The notes under the pieces are model-generated. The model searched no databases, was not told the DNA's origin, and saw only the letters and a program-made list of their open reading frames with translations. DNA of 64,000 nt, taken from contig NZ_CP048222.1 in assembly GCF_010119975.1 (NCBI RefSeq), positions 8,780,501-8,844,500 on the forward strand, read 5' to 3'. How positions within the stretch are numbered: the stretch's first letter is position 1; every line of letters starts with the position of its first letter. Both the position numbers and the translations under genes were made by a program. The stretch comes from Rhodocytophaga rosea (GTDB lineage Bacteria > Bacteroidota > Bacteroidia > Cytophagales > 172606-1). This document shows positions 9,170-18,836 of the stretch, one piece after another.

Positions 9170-10282
9170 TTATTTCAAGTTCTTCCTAAGCCATCTGCGG
9201 GCAGGTTCATCATATAGCTTCAGGCTCATATAAGCCAGTAGAATTGCACCAGAAAATGTAAGCAAGGCATAAGGCCAGGCTTCTGCCATTGTGATGCCTT
9301 TATGATTGCTTATCCAGGCGACATAGAAATAGACCAGCGGGTAATGAACCATGTATAGAGGATAAGATATCTCACCCAGAAACTTGCATACCTTATTTTC
9401 GACCGGATTATCAACTTTGCCACTTGCGCCCATATAAACGATAGCGGGAAATAGGAAGATGATACATATGGCTTCATATAAGCCGTTTAACCACAGGTGA
9501 TCAGCACCACCAATACGAGGCATAAAAAGGAGCACAGCGATCCACAGACTGCACCAAAAAAATGCATTCCTGAAGTGAGCCGGTTTTGCCACCCGCGATA
9601 ACAGCAGGCCAGCGAAAAAGGGATACATGGTCCGGGTAAGTCCCACCCGAATATGTGCAACATTCAGTGTCCAACCACCTGTAACATCTCCATTTGCACT
9701 GGTTAATGCCAAGTGGAATAAGATGATAGCGGCGATGGCCACCAGCACGGATAATGCTAAGGTTGAGAATTTTCTGACCCAGACAGCATACAGAATATTG
9801 GCGATGTATTCAAAAAACAACGACCAGGCTACGCTATTCAATGGATGCATTTCCTGCCAGCCGCGGATGTCCATAGATAACGGGATGGGAAGTACCGTAT
9901 ACCCGATGAGCATAACCAGGAGCAGTTTCCATACTGGTATCGTGTGGATCAGCGGCCACAGCGTGGAATCGGTGAAGTAAAATCCTATGGCACCCAGCGT
10001 CATACCTAAGATGATCAGAGGCTGGAGCCGTTCTATACGGCGTCTAAAAAAGCCACCGATGGTAAGCTTGTTCCATCTGTCGTCATAGGCGTAGCCAATA
10101 ACAAAACCCGACAGCAGGAAGAAGAAGTCGACGGCAAGATAACCGTGGTTCACCAGTTGTGTAAAACGGCTGGTGGCAAGCGGCTCGCAAAGATGGAAGG
10201 CAACAACGATAATGGCGGCTACTCCGCGTAAGCCGTCTAAAATAGGGTAATGGGGTTTTGTAGCAATGTTGTTATTGTTCAT
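9170..10282 (-). CDS. Membrane acyltransferase, family 3 (OafA/YrhL type)
   Basis: A 370-residue integral membrane protein with about ten helices. The N-terminus carries the family hallmark LDGLRGVAAIIVVAFHLCEP, including the conserved Asp, Arg and the His essential in acyltransferase 3 enzymes. A second typical block, FFFLLSGFVIGYAY, follows, then a basic FRRRIERLQP loop. Members move acetyl or other acyl groups from the cytoplasm onto sugars of lipopolysaccharide, capsule, nodulation factors or antibiotics. No glycan biosynthesis gene is adjacent, so the acceptor is unknown. The length is normal and the frame clean. It is monocistronic and convergent with the GH16 gene. Confidence 0.9.
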   Translation of the reverse strand: MNNNNIATKPHYPILDGLRGVAAIIVVAFHLCEPLATSRFTQLVNHGYLAVDFFFLLSGFVIGYAYDDRWNKLTIGGFFRRRIERLQPLIILGMTLGAIGFYFTDSTLWPLIHTIPVWKLLLVMLIGYTVLPIPLSMDIRGWQEMHPLNSVAWSLFFEYIANILYAVWVRKFSTLALSVLVAIAAIILFHLALTSANGDVTGGWTLNVAHIRVGLTRTMYPFFAGLLLSRVAKPAHFRNAFFWCSLWIAVLLFMPRIGGADHLWLNGLYEAICIIFLFPAIVYMGASGKVDNPVENKVCKFLGEISYPLYMVHYPLVYFYVAWISNHKGITMAEAWPYALLTFSGAILLAYMSLKLYDEPARRWLRKNLK

Positions 10283-10660
10283 AAGGCACGCGGGTAGCAG
10301 TAAAGTTAATTATGGTGACAGCGTATGATTGCAGGGCTTAATAAAATGGATGATATGATGTAGACGCATTGGCAAGGACTAATGTGAACATATACACCCA
10401 GGTCCTACCCTAAGTCCATTTATTAAAGGAATAAGCAACGAAATAATAGGAGAAAAGATGAATCTAACCTTAAATGAGAAAAGATATTCCCGCATTCCTT
10501 TATATGCTGACAGATTCTACTTTTATTATAAACTCCAATTTTGCCAATCCACACTTTAGTTCAAAATAACAGGAAGTTAAATTAACTGTTTCATTGATTT
10601 TTCTATTGGTACAAAATGCCCTCATCATGTTTGATAAGGTACCATATATATCAGATGGAG
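10283..10660. other. Intergenic region, no gene seen
   Basis: About 380 bp, AT-rich, between two minus-strand genes. It should carry the promoter of the acyltransferase and the end of the upstream transcript. I found no repeat, RNA gene or convincing short ORF. Confidence 0.5.
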
Positions 10661-12247
10661 TTAATATCCGTAATATAAATAAAGCGCACCATAGGTCCAG
10701 TTTGGTCCTTTTAATCCAGGGTAATTATAGCGGTCCATCATTAAGGCTATATATTTAGTGGCATATCCATCAGGTAGTTGAATGATATTTGGCCAAACCC
10801 GGCTGCCGGCTTTATCATCCCATGGAGGCAAATCTATTTGTAGGATGCCTGCCGGTTGTAAATCCGGATAGGTGTAAATGAAGATCTTTCTTTCTGAGCT
10901 ACCAGAAAAACAATACCATGTATTGCCAATCTGTTGCAGGGAGGTACCGGTTGAATTGGCTTGAACCGGACCTGCAATTCTTTTATAAATCCCATTCCAT
11001 GTATCTGACTCTAGTAGAATAGCTTTGTAGCCACCTGTATTTTCACAGGTGAGCAGCCTCCATTTGTTAACCCTGGTATCATAGATAATATGCGAATCTT
11101 CTATATCACCCACCATATTAGTGGGTTTAGCTTTCATAATGGAAAAGCCAAACCTGGGATCAACTTTGCTTTCGATAAACCATATTTGCTTTTGTTCCTT
11201 TTGTGGATTAGCTGCAAAAGAAAACCCGGTAGTAAATCCCCGCCACATTTTAGCATCATCGTCGTAAAATATATGCGAGGAAATTTCATTACGCAGCAAG
11301 CCATCATCCCGGTCAAAGACAATTATCCCTTCAAGTTTTAAATCAAAAGCAGAAGGATTTAAGCTGAATACGCCTTGTAAATGATGATCCAGGCCCCGGC
11401 CGCGGATGGAAAGGGTGTACCACAACCTTCCTTTATCAAGATAAGGGGAGCCATCTTTATGGGTAATGGCCCGGATATCAGCCTGCCCAACGCCAGTTGT
11501 AAGGGCTGACCGGGCATGGGAGATGGAGATTTCACCTTTGTCCAGCACACATACCAATCGGGATTGAAAAGAATGCATCACTTCAATCCTGCGTAAATCA
11601 AGTAATTGACTAAAATCAGCTTGAGCAATACTGATTGGAAGGCCGGATTCCTGGATATATACATTTAAGCCACTGCCAAACATCTGTAGAATCAATTCTA
11701 TCGGGCCATTAATAGAGGGAATAGGAGTAGTTACAATGGATTGTTCATGGACAATGATCTTGTTAAGCACAATCTTTAGTACCACATCCTTGTATTGGCC
11801 ATCTTTAAAGTTCATAACAACCTGAAAACGATCTGTATTGCCAGAATTTGCGAATTCAAAACCGATGGCACCCTTCCCTTTGGGAGCTTCTACCTGAGCC
11901 GAATAAGTGGCAAAAGGATTACAAGCGCCCAGCCAAATACTGGTCTCTGTATATTGTGGGGAGGCTACTCTCAAAAGTCCTTTATGTATGGAGAGCTTAG
12001 CCGTATCCGCGCTATAAATGGTTTGGGGATGCATGGATGAAAGTCCTACAATGGATGAAGGGTCCAGTTTAGCTAACAGAATGGCTTGTTGAGAATCAAA
12101 AATCAGCCGTTGTACGCCCTGTCTGATAAATTTGATGTTGGAAGGATGAATTGCCTGTTGAGCATTAAGCGTAGATAGGCTAAAAGCAAATAAAAACAAA
12201 ATACCCAGTACAATTCTATAGGTTCCATGTAAAAGAGTAATAGTCAT
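10661..12247 (-). CDS. Secreted protein, N-terminal lectin-like domain plus GH43/GH32-like propeller
   Basis: A 528-residue protein with an N-terminal signal sequence (hydrophobic ILFLFAFSLSTLNAQ). Residues ~60-240 have the beta-rich pattern of a concanavalin-type or DUF1080-like sandwich. The C-terminal half, ~250-528, repeats blades of the form HIFYDDDAKMWRGF, DSHIIYDTRVNKWRLLT and LQQIGNTWYCFSGSS, typical of the five-bladed propeller shared by families GH32, GH43, GH62, GH68, GH117 and GH130. I could not pick catalytic acids with certainty, so the exact family and activity are open. It probably acts on an imported or surface glycan. It is transcribed away from the neighbouring sulfatase, sharing a ~570-bp divergent region. 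Confidence 0.55.
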   Translation of the reverse strand: MTITLLHGTYRIVLGILFLFAFSLSTLNAQQAIHPSNIKFIRQGVQRLIFDSQQAILLAKLDPSSIVGLSSMHPQTIYSADTAKLSIHKGLLRVASPQYTETSIWLGACNPFATYSAQVEAPKGKGAIGFEFANSGNTDRFQVVMNFKDGQYKDVVLKIVLNKIIVHEQSIVTTPIPSINGPIELILQMFGSGLNVYIQESGLPISIAQADFSQLLDLRRIEVMHSFQSRLVCVLDKGEISISHARSALTTGVGQADIRAITHKDGSPYLDKGRLWYTLSIRGRGLDHHLQGVFSLNPSAFDLKLEGIIVFDRDDGLLRNEISSHIFYDDDAKMWRGFTTGFSFAANPQKEQKQIWFIESKVDPRFGFSIMKAKPTNMVGDIEDSHIIYDTRVNKWRLLTCENTGGYKAILLESDTWNGIYKRIAGPVQANSTGTSLQQIGNTWYCFSGSSERKIFIYTYPDLQPAGILQIDLPPWDDKAGSRVWPNIIQLPDGYATKYIALMMDRYNYPGLKGPNWTYGALYLYYGY

Positions 12248-12816
12248 TAGCTTGCTGGTATGGTTATTTAATATAAGGACTTGGCTATATACTTAAGGAG
12301 GCTAAAAACATTTGTTAAGCCTTTCTTTCGAACTTATTTCTAAATAAATCCTGTAGCTCTTGTAATATACCTAACAGAGTTATCCCACAAAGTAAAAAGC
12401 AATAGCTTTGCTATGTTAAGAAAAGTTTTTCAGATCGGTTTAAGAAGGTATATGTATATTTTCCCGGAGGATGACTATAAAGGCTGAATGTTAATAGATA
12501 AAGTGTTTTAAACCTTATCACTTTAGCCTCCTATCCAATTCTACATTTACCTGCTCCATGGATACTCCTCATTTTGCTTTTTTGGACCAATAACTTTTTT
12601 GTCTGTATCTTCGGCTTTCCATACCATCTAATAATGGCTCCATGTCTTCTACCAGGAAATCAGGAATTTAAGTAGAGGAAGAGTTTAACAAGCGGAAATA
12701 ATACTTGCCAAAGAGGTAGTTACTATGAAATATGCTGACTTAAGATAAATTTCTCTCGTAGCAGTTTGAGGAATTATTCCTTAGCAAACGCTGCTTCATT
12801 AATAATAAGATTGTCT
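12248..12816. other. Divergent intergenic region between propeller protein and sulfatase
   Basis: About 570 bp that must hold promoters in both directions. A short inverted repeat, TAAAGTG with CACTTTA, occurs near 12500-12530. Around 12560-12660 the minus strand reads a short fragment, MVWKAEDTDKKVIGPKKQNE, that could be the decayed end of a gene, but it is too short to name. No other structure was recognised. Confidence 0.35.
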
Positions 12817-14231
12817 ATGAAAAAAACACCTTTCCTTTTTATTATTTATACCATATTCTATCTAGGCGGATGTGCAACACATAAAAATAATACTAAGCCC
12901 AATATTATTCTCATATTGATTGATGATATGGGATGGGCAGATTTATCCTGTTTTGGAAATGTGGATGCACAAACGCCAAATATTGATAAGCTGGCTTTGG
13001 AAGGTATCCGTTTTGAACAATTTTACGTCAATTCCCCCATTTGCTCGCCTTCACGGGTAGCTATCTTGACCGGAACTTACCCACAACGGTGGAATATTAC
13101 TTCTTACCTCTCCTACCGGGAGGAAAACCGTAAAAGAGGTATTGCCAACTACTTGGAACCTTCTGCTCCCAGTTTGGCGCGAAGCCTGCACCAGGCGGGA
13201 TACGCTACCGGGCATTTTGGAAAATGGCATATGGGTGGGCAACGCGATGTAGCCGATGCCCCACTAATCAGCGAATATGGATTTGACGAGTCACTCACCA
13301 ATTTTGAAGGGATGGGAGCCAAATTACTCCCGCTTACTAAAGATGAAACCGGAAAAGTCGGACGGATCTGGCAAGAGGCTGAAATCCTGGGAAAACCCTT
13401 TACCTGGATGCAACGCTCGGAGATAACCACAGGTTTTATTGATGCAGCCATACAGTTTATTGGCAAAGCCCATCAAACGCAACAACCGTTTTATGTAAAT
13501 ATTTGGCCTGACGATGTACATAGCCCTTACTGGCCACCATTTGAACAATCTGGATTAGCCAAAGAAGCGGATAAAAGAGAATTGTACCTTGCCGTGCTCA
13601 AATCCATGGACCAACAGTTTGGTAAACTTTTCGATTATATTCAGGCCAATGAACAATTACGCAATAATACCTTAATTGTGCTTTGTTCCGACAATGGCCC
13701 GGAATTGGGAGCTGGAAGAGCAGGAGAATTGAAAGGCTATAAAACACATCTCTATGAAGGAGGCATACGTTCTTCCTTACTTGTTTGGGGCCCCGGATTT
13801 ATGAATGAAAAAGTAAAAGGTACACAAAACAAAGCATCGTTTTTTTCTGCTATCGATATAAAGCCTTCTTTACTTGAATTTACCGGAACAAAAGTTGTTG
13901 ATAACGCAATAACGGATGGAGAGAATATGCTACAAACAATGCTTGGTCAATCTGACACCTCCCGAAGGGCGCCCATCTTTTACAGCCGCCCCCCGACCGG
14001 AAGAATTTTTACGGATTTGAAAATCTTCCTGATTTAGCAGTACGTGAAGGCGAGTGGAAACTTTTATGTGATTATGACGGAGGCAGGCTAGAACTCTATC
14101 ATATCGTTACTGATCCGGGTGAGCATCGAAATCTGGCAGAGGTACATGCCGAAAGAGCTAAAACAATGGCTCAAAAAGTAACAGCATGGTATAATTCAAT
14201 GCCTGTTTTGGAAACAGAAAAAAAACAATAA
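12817..14231 (+). pseudogene. Sulfatase lipoprotein interrupted by a single-base frameshift
   Basis: Start chosen at the ATG at 12817, which gives a proper lipoprotein signal (IYTIFYLGGC, Cys19). A TTG start 17 codons earlier is possible but adds a polar extension. The N-terminal alkaline-phosphatase fold is intact: IDDMGWADLS supplies the metal-binding aspartates, and CSPSR at 76-80 is the formylglycine motif of type I sulfatases. The frame stops at 14037, but the next frame continues without a gap as NFYGFENLPDLAVREGEWKL to the stop at 14231, exactly the expected C-terminal sulfatase subdomain. One extra C in the C6 run at 13989-13994 would restore one protein of ~471 residues. The enzyme would remove sulfate esters from glycans. 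Either a recent mutation, a phase-variable tract or a sequence error. Confidence 0.85.
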
Positions 14232-14427
14232 AGCACTTCATATAAAAATAATAGCAGGTAATGCTAGGAAATCACCATTTCCGAACCGACCTTATCCTGT
14301 CCAATATAAAAATATATTTTCCCTCGATATTGCCAGGGCTAAAATGAGTGAGTCCGCCTGTTTTTCGGATAAAAACCAAAAAGAAACCATCACATTTCTG
14401 TTTAATTAATACCAAATAGGGCGAAGG

Positions 14428-15035
14428 CTATTCCATAGAGGTTGTAATCTTGCTGATGGCTTCTAAAATGTAAGGGTATCCGGTTAGAGAGGCGATCTGT
14501 CTTTGCCCATAACTTTTAGCCGTATTAGTGATCCAGGCTTCCAGTTCTTGTTCATGGCTGAAGTTGTGAAAAGCTACTTTGTTTTTCATATCCCCCACAG
14601 CCTTTCGACCGGATTGAGTTCAGGGTTGGAAGAAGGTAAATACACCAGGCGGATATTTTGGGGCACTTGCAAGGCTTTTGCCCGGTGATAGCCTGCTTTG
14701 TCTACAAAGATAAACTTGAACACTTGCGGTTGATGGCGGCTAAACTCCTCAAGCATATACTCAAAGTAAAGCGTGTTAACCTGTGGGGCAGTAATAAAGA
14801 AGTGATCTCCTGTCAGCGGTTCTACCAATCCATAGCAGTAGCGGTAGATGAAGCGGTGCTGATAGGCTCCTACCGGTTTTATGCCGGCAAGGGTGATGGC
14901 TCTTCTCAAAACAGTCATCAAACCAAAGCGGCTCTCATCCTGATAGTACACCTTCCAATGGCTGACTACCCCTTTGGCAGCCAAAGGAGCATAGTAGCGC
15001 TGTAAGAGGAAAGTGAGCACCAAGTTTAGTTTTTT
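14428..15035 (-). pseudogene. IS630 transposase, DDE catalytic part (orfB), frameshifted near C-terminus
   Basis: The frame downstream of the slippage site encodes the DDE nuclease domain: YYQDESRFGLMTVLRR carries the first Asp, FIFVDKAGYHRAKAL the second, and LPSSNPELNPVERLW the final Glu, all in the usual order and spacing. The frame stops at 14586, but the next frame continues as DMKNKVAFHNFSHEQELEAW through to a stop at 14428-14430, the normal C-terminal tail. One additional base in the C5 run at 14592-14596 (G5 on the coding strand) would repair it. All three catalytic acids precede the break, yet the loss of ~55 residues probably inactivates the enzyme unless it is a sequence error. Expressed by frameshifting from orfA. 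Confidence 0.8.
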
Positions 15036-15520
15036 TTATACTTCTGCTCATAGGCTAGATCCTTTTTCAGGTTGCTCTTTCTAACCACTTTCAGCTTTGC
15101 CCCCAGCTGTCGGTGGACAAACCAATGTACATGCTCATAGCTCAGATCAATGCCATGCGCCGTGTGCAACCACTCATGGATTTGCTTATAAGAAGTAAAA
15201 TAGTTGTTTGGATCAGCAAGCTTTGCCTTCAACTGCTCAAGTACTTTACCTGCAATCTGTGATGCCCTTTTGTGGCCGCCCGGATCTATCTGAAGACAGG
15301 CTTGCAGCCCTTTCTGTTTGTAAAGCCGGAACCACTGGCCCACTGCATGACGCTCATAGCCTACGGCAGCAGCTATTTGTCCATACGCTTTAGCCTGCCC
15401 ACTCTTGTAGAGGTAAAAAGCCCGCAGTCTGGCTCCGGCTAGCGGATGGGCTATTTTTTTGCTCATCTTCAGCAACTGCTCGGCACTCTCGATGAGCTCA
15501 GTTTTGGTTACTCTTCCCAT
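15026..15520 (-). CDS. IS630 transposase, DNA-binding part (orfA)
   Basis: A 164-residue frame with a helix-turn-helix region at ~25-75 (AGARLRAFYLYKSGQAKAYG then IAAAVGYERHAVGQWFRLYK) and a second, winged-helix-like unit at ~105-150 (SYKQIHEWLHTAHGIDLSY). Both are the standard bipartite DNA-binding arrangement of IS630/Tc1-type transposases. It ends at an A8-C tract that allows -1 slippage into orfB, producing the fused transposase YEQKYKKN-LNLVLTFLLQRYY. Alone, the product would bind the inverted repeats without cutting and may act as an inhibitor. Confidence 0.85.
   Translation of the reverse strand: MGRVTKTELIESAEQLLKMSKKIAHPLAGARLRAFYLYKSGQAKAYGQIAAAVGYERHAVGQWFRLYKQKGLQACLQIDPGGHKRASQIAGKVLEQLKAKLADPNNYFTSYKQIHEWLHTAHGIDLSYEHVHWFVHRQLGAKLKVVRKSNLKKDLAYEQKYKKN
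15029..15035 (-). promoter_or_regulatory. Slippery heptamer A AAA AAC for -1 frameshifting
   Basis: On the minus strand, in the orfA frame, the last codons read AAA AAC TAA, preceded by further A residues (A8 in all, 15037-15030). The heptamer A-AAA-AAC is a classical -1 slippage site. A -1 slip moves the ribosome into the orfB frame (CTA AAC TTG GTG) just before the stop. IS630 and IS3 elements commonly use such sites. Confidence 0.7.
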
Positions 15521-15757
15521 ACTTGATCAACATATAACATCTATGGAAGGTTCTTTATACTATTCGGTATAACTACCAATACATTTTACTTCGCGTATGG
15601 TAAAAGATCCATTCCTGACAATTTTCTACTATCGCCGGATAAAGTAAATTTTCCACAGAATGAAGTCTTTTGCTTGTACGCTGCAAGCCAGTAACCTCCT
15701 TGCATTACCCCCTACCAGAAGTTGCCCATAGATTGACCTTTTGATTAGCTTTGCCGC

Positions 15758-16792
15758 ATGGAAAAATTGCTGAAAGTAATAAACGTTTCTAAGAAATATG
15801 AAAATCAATCTGGTAATGCCCTATCCAATATTTCTTTTGAAGTAGACAAAGGAAAGCTTTTAGCTATAGTGGGAGAAAGTGGAAGTGGTAAAACTACGCT
15901 GCTCAAACTCCTAGCAGGCGTAGAAGAGACTGATTCTGGGCAAATTCTTCTGGAGGAAAAACCAGTTACAGGGCCATCATTCAATCTAGTGCCGGGGCAT
16001 AAACAGGTAAAACTACTTTTTCAAGATTTTCGTCTTTTTCCAAATATCACCCTTTACCAGAATATAGAATACGTATTGAGAGCGTATAGCAAATCATTCC
16101 AGAAGGAAAGAATCAGCGAGATGCTGCAGCTATGCAAATTAACTCATCTGCAAGATAGATATCCCAGGGAATTGTCTGGGGGAGAGCAGCAAAGAGCCGC
16201 ACTTGCCCGGGCCTTAGCCGATGAACCTTTGTTATTATTGCTGGATGAACCCTTCAGTAATATGGATGTGCGGCTGAAAGGACAACTGAAAGAAGATTTA
16301 ATAGATATTATTTCAAAAAGCCATACGACAGCCATAGTGGTTACCCACGAGGCAAGTGATGCCTTATCGATGGCAGATACCATAGCGGTTATAAAAAGTG
16401 GACAAATTCTCCAGGCAGATACCCCTCAAGGAATTTACAAACAACCTTTATCCCCATATACTGCCCAGTTTTTTGGTACGTGTACCATAGTAAAAGCACA
16501 AGATCTTATACCCTACATGAAAGAGCAGCTCCAGACCAAAAAAAGCATGCCTTATCCTAAAGATACCTTGATTTGTATCAGAGCTGAACATATCCACCTG
16601 GGTACTTCTGAATGCTTTCATATGAAAGCTACTATTTCTAAAATAAGTTATTATGGGGCCTATTATCAGGTAGTAGCCTCGGTAGACAAACGGCTTCAAC
16701 TTACATTTCATACAACAAACGCTTTTTTAAGCAAAGGTGAAAGGGTGCCATTGTGTATAGATACAGAGGCTATTCATTATTTTTATGCGTAA
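15758..16792 (+). CDS. ABC transporter ATP-binding protein (PotA/FbpC-like)
   Basis: A 344-residue ATPase. Walker A GESGSGKTT is at 39-47, the Q-loop in LLFQDFRLFP near 89, the signature LSGGEQQ at 139-145, Walker B LLLLLDEPFSNMD at 158-170, and the switch His197 in VVTHEAS. The ~100 residues after ~240 form a TOBE-like beta domain with CIRAEHIHLG, as in the ATPases of polyamine, iron and sulfate/molybdate importers. No permease or binding protein is nearby, so it is an orphan and its transport partner is unknown. The start ATG fits the first beta strand of the fold. It lies just beyond the IS630 element, whose insertion may have separated it from former neighbours. Confidence 0.9.
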   Translation: MEKLLKVINVSKKYENQSGNALSNISFEVDKGKLLAIVGESGSGKTTLLKLLAGVEETDSGQILLEEKPVTGPSFNLVPGHKQVKLLFQDFRLFPNITLYQNIEYVLRAYSKSFQKERISEMLQLCKLTHLQDRYPRELSGGEQQRAALARALADEPLLLLLDEPFSNMDVRLKGQLKEDLIDIISKSHTTAIVVTHEASDALSMADTIAVIKSGQILQADTPQGIYKQPLSPYTAQFFGTCTIVKAQDLIPYMKEQLQTKKSMPYPKDTLICIRAEHIHLGTSECFHMKATISKISYYGAYYQVVASVDKRLQLTFHTTNAFLSKGERVPLCIDTEAIHYFYA

Positions 16793-16855
16793 TTTCCATC
16801 CTTTTTACCCTTTCGGATTATAAAAAATACATTCATCTGTTCAATACAACCTAAA

Positions 16856-17192
16856 CTATATACTGGTATGTATACAATCATTTGAATAAAACACAATCTT
16901 ATATAATTCAAACGCATTATCGTTTTGGACAGCACTTTTTACTTTTTCGGTGATAAGTTTTGCTAAATTTGATAATTCTATTTCATTCTCAGGAAGGTTT
17001 TGGCCACTCCTTAAATTGTACGATTATATAATGAATAGCCTTATGTTGGGGTACAAAAGTCAGTAGAGTAATGCTGTTAAAATTATACAATTGTTTGATT
17101 TCATCTACTAATTCAGTTACCTCGGTTTTAAATTCAGGTTGTTTTCTTTCTGTAAAGGAGCAACTTTTAAGACAGTGAAGTAAATACAACAA
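16856..17192 (-). pseudogene. Possible decayed small lipoprotein gene
   Basis: On the minus strand the frame reads LLYLLHCLKSC, resembling a lipoprotein signal with a cysteine. It continues through TEVTELVDEIKQLYNFNSI and KAIHYIIVQFKEWPKP and then stops. A different frame carries on at once with LPENEIELSNLAKLITEKVK and AFELYKIVFYSNDC to a stop at 16856-16858. The two halves have coding-like composition and join without a gap, which suggests a gene broken by one frameshift; the start is also lost. I do not recognise the family. The remaining parts of 16793-17387 are AT-rich, with no other feature seen. Confidence 0.4.
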
Positions 17193-17387
17193 TGCAAAAA
17201 GGTTTTACCCATTTATATATATTATATTGGAACGAATTCAGTTTTTTAGAGTATTTATGAAATTATTGTTCAATCTCTTTAACTGTTTCATAAAAGCAAA
17301 TTGAGTAAAACCCCAAGCTTAAACTAGCAGTAGCGATCTTTAAAATACTTACCTCTTGCAATACGACATACATAAGATGCTTAGCCT

Positions 17388-18758
17388 ATGAAAAACACAA
17401 ATAGAAGATCATTCCTTAAAAAAACAGCTACAGCCGCTTCTGCCATCTTTGTTGCTCCTACCATTATTCCTGCTTCAGCCTTAGGTAAAAATGGGCATGT
17501 AGCCCCTTCAGACAGGATCAATCTTGCCTTTATTGGAGCCGGGAATCAGGCGGAGAATGATGTGGGTAGCTTTTTAACCGATGACAGAGTACAAATCACG
17601 ACTATTTGTGATGTCAATAAAGAAAGTACCGGCTATTGGGACGGAAAGGTAGGGGGCAGAGAGTATATCATGAGAAAAGTAGATACGTTCTACACTGAAA
17701 AATTTGGTAAGAAATATAAAGCTTGCAGAGGCTATGCAGATTTTCGTGAAGTCCTCAACTTAAAAGAGGTAGATGCAGTGGAAGTAGTAACCCCCGATCA
17801 CTGGCACTCGATTCCTGTTTTGATGGCAGCTGCGGCAGGCAAGGATATCTATTGTCAGAAACCCCTTTCCCTTACAGTAGCTGAAGGAAGAGCGATGAGT
17901 AATGCCGCAAAAAAATATAACATCGTATTTCAAACAGGCAGCCAGCAACGATCAGATTCAAATTTTAGACGCATCTGTGAACTAACCCGCAATGGCAGGA
18001 TAGGAGAGCTCAAAACGGTGGTATGTGGCCTGCCTGCAGGCACCCCTGACTTTGGAAAAACCGGACAGTTAACCCAGACTATACCCGTACCTAAAGACTT
18101 TGATTATGAAATGTGGCTGGGACCTGCCCCCTTTGCCCCTTACAGCCCTTCCCGGACTCATGTAAACTACAGATGGGTTTTGGACTACTCTGGTGGGATG
18201 GTAACGGATTGGGGAGGGCATCATCCGGATATTGCTCAGTGGGGAATGAATACAGATAATACCGGTCCTGTAAAAATCCGCAATGCCAAAGCTATCTGGT
18301 CTACTCATCCAATCTGGAATACAGCTACAGAGTTTTACTTTGAATGTATCTACAAGAATGGGGTGACATTAATCGTACAGAGCGGTAAAGACTTTGGAGT
18401 TACCTTTAAGGGAAGTGAAGGAGAAGTATGGGCCACTCGGGGCAGTCACAAGGTTTTTCCACCAAAATTAGCTGATACAATCATTAAGGAAGACGAAGAT
18501 CAACTCTATAAGAGTGAAAATCACTACCGGAACTTTATCGATTGCGTGCTATCAAGAAAAGCTACTATTGCTCCGGCAGAAACAGGACATCGGTCCATTA
18601 CCATTTCACATCTTGGAAATATTGCGATGATGCTGGAGCAGGATCTGGATTGGGATCCTGAACAGGAACGTTTTATTAATAACTTTGCAGCTAATCAGTT
18701 GCTCTCACGACAGATGAGAGAACCTTGGGGAGCCATTTATAACAGATATCTTGTGTAA
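17388..18758 (+). CDS. Tat-exported Gfo/Idh/MocA-family oxidoreductase
   Basis: A 456-residue NAD(P)-dependent sugar oxidoreductase. The twin-arginine signal NTNRRSFLKKTATAASA (1-30) sends the folded, cofactor-loaded enzyme to the periplasm. The Rossmann fold begins at LAFIGAGNQAEN (~47-58). The family EKP motif appears as QKP in DIYCQKPLSL, and GGHHPDIAQWG in the C-terminal half supplies a conserved histidine of the catalytic region. Exported Gfo/Idh proteins are numerous in Bacteroidota and Planctomycetes and are thought to act on sugars or glycosides with tightly bound cofactor. An aldo/keto reductase follows 78 bp downstream in the same direction, suggesting paired redox steps on a sugar derivative. 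The substrate is unknown. Confidence 0.9.
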   Translation: MKNTNRRSFLKKTATAASAIFVAPTIIPASALGKNGHVAPSDRINLAFIGAGNQAENDVGSFLTDDRVQITTICDVNKESTGYWDGKVGGREYIMRKVDTFYTEKFGKKYKACRGYADFREVLNLKEVDAVEVVTPDHWHSIPVLMAAAAGKDIYCQKPLSLTVAEGRAMSNAAKKYNIVFQTGSQQRSDSNFRRICELTRNGRIGELKTVVCGLPAGTPDFGKTGQLTQTIPVPKDFDYEMWLGPAPFAPYSPSRTHVNYRWVLDYSGGMVTDWGGHHPDIAQWGMNTDNTGPVKIRNAKAIWSTHPIWNTATEFYFECIYKNGVTLIVQSGKDFGVTFKGSEGEVWATRGSHKVFPPKLADTIIKEDEDQLYKSENHYRNFIDCVLSRKATIAPAETGHRSITISHLGNIAMMLEQDLDWDPEQERFINNFAANQLLSRQMREPWGAIYNRYLV

Positions 18759-18836
18759 AAGCTACGGATGGCAATAAATATTCTTCTATTCTAATCCATA
18801 AAAGATTCTTACTAAAGAACTAAAACTAATTATTAA

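Larger units (their letters stand above)
14405..15574 (-). mobile_element. IS630-family insertion sequence
   Basis: About 1.17 kb holding a two-frame IS630-type transposase. Probable terminal inverted repeats are TTAATACCAAATAG at 14406-14419 and, on the opposite strand, GTTATACCGAATAG at 15573-15560, which match at 11 of 14 positions. IS630 elements insert at TA and duplicate it; TA occurs at both ends but the exact boundary is uncertain. The element sits directly after the frameshifted sulfatase and before the orphan ABC ATPase. The transposase reading frame carries an extra frameshift near its end, so this copy may be inactive. Confidence 0.7.

Noticed and set aside
14658-15005. 115-codon plus-strand frame across the transposase
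   Set aside because: It is antisense to the IS630 DDE domain, whose catalytic motifs are clear on the minus strand.
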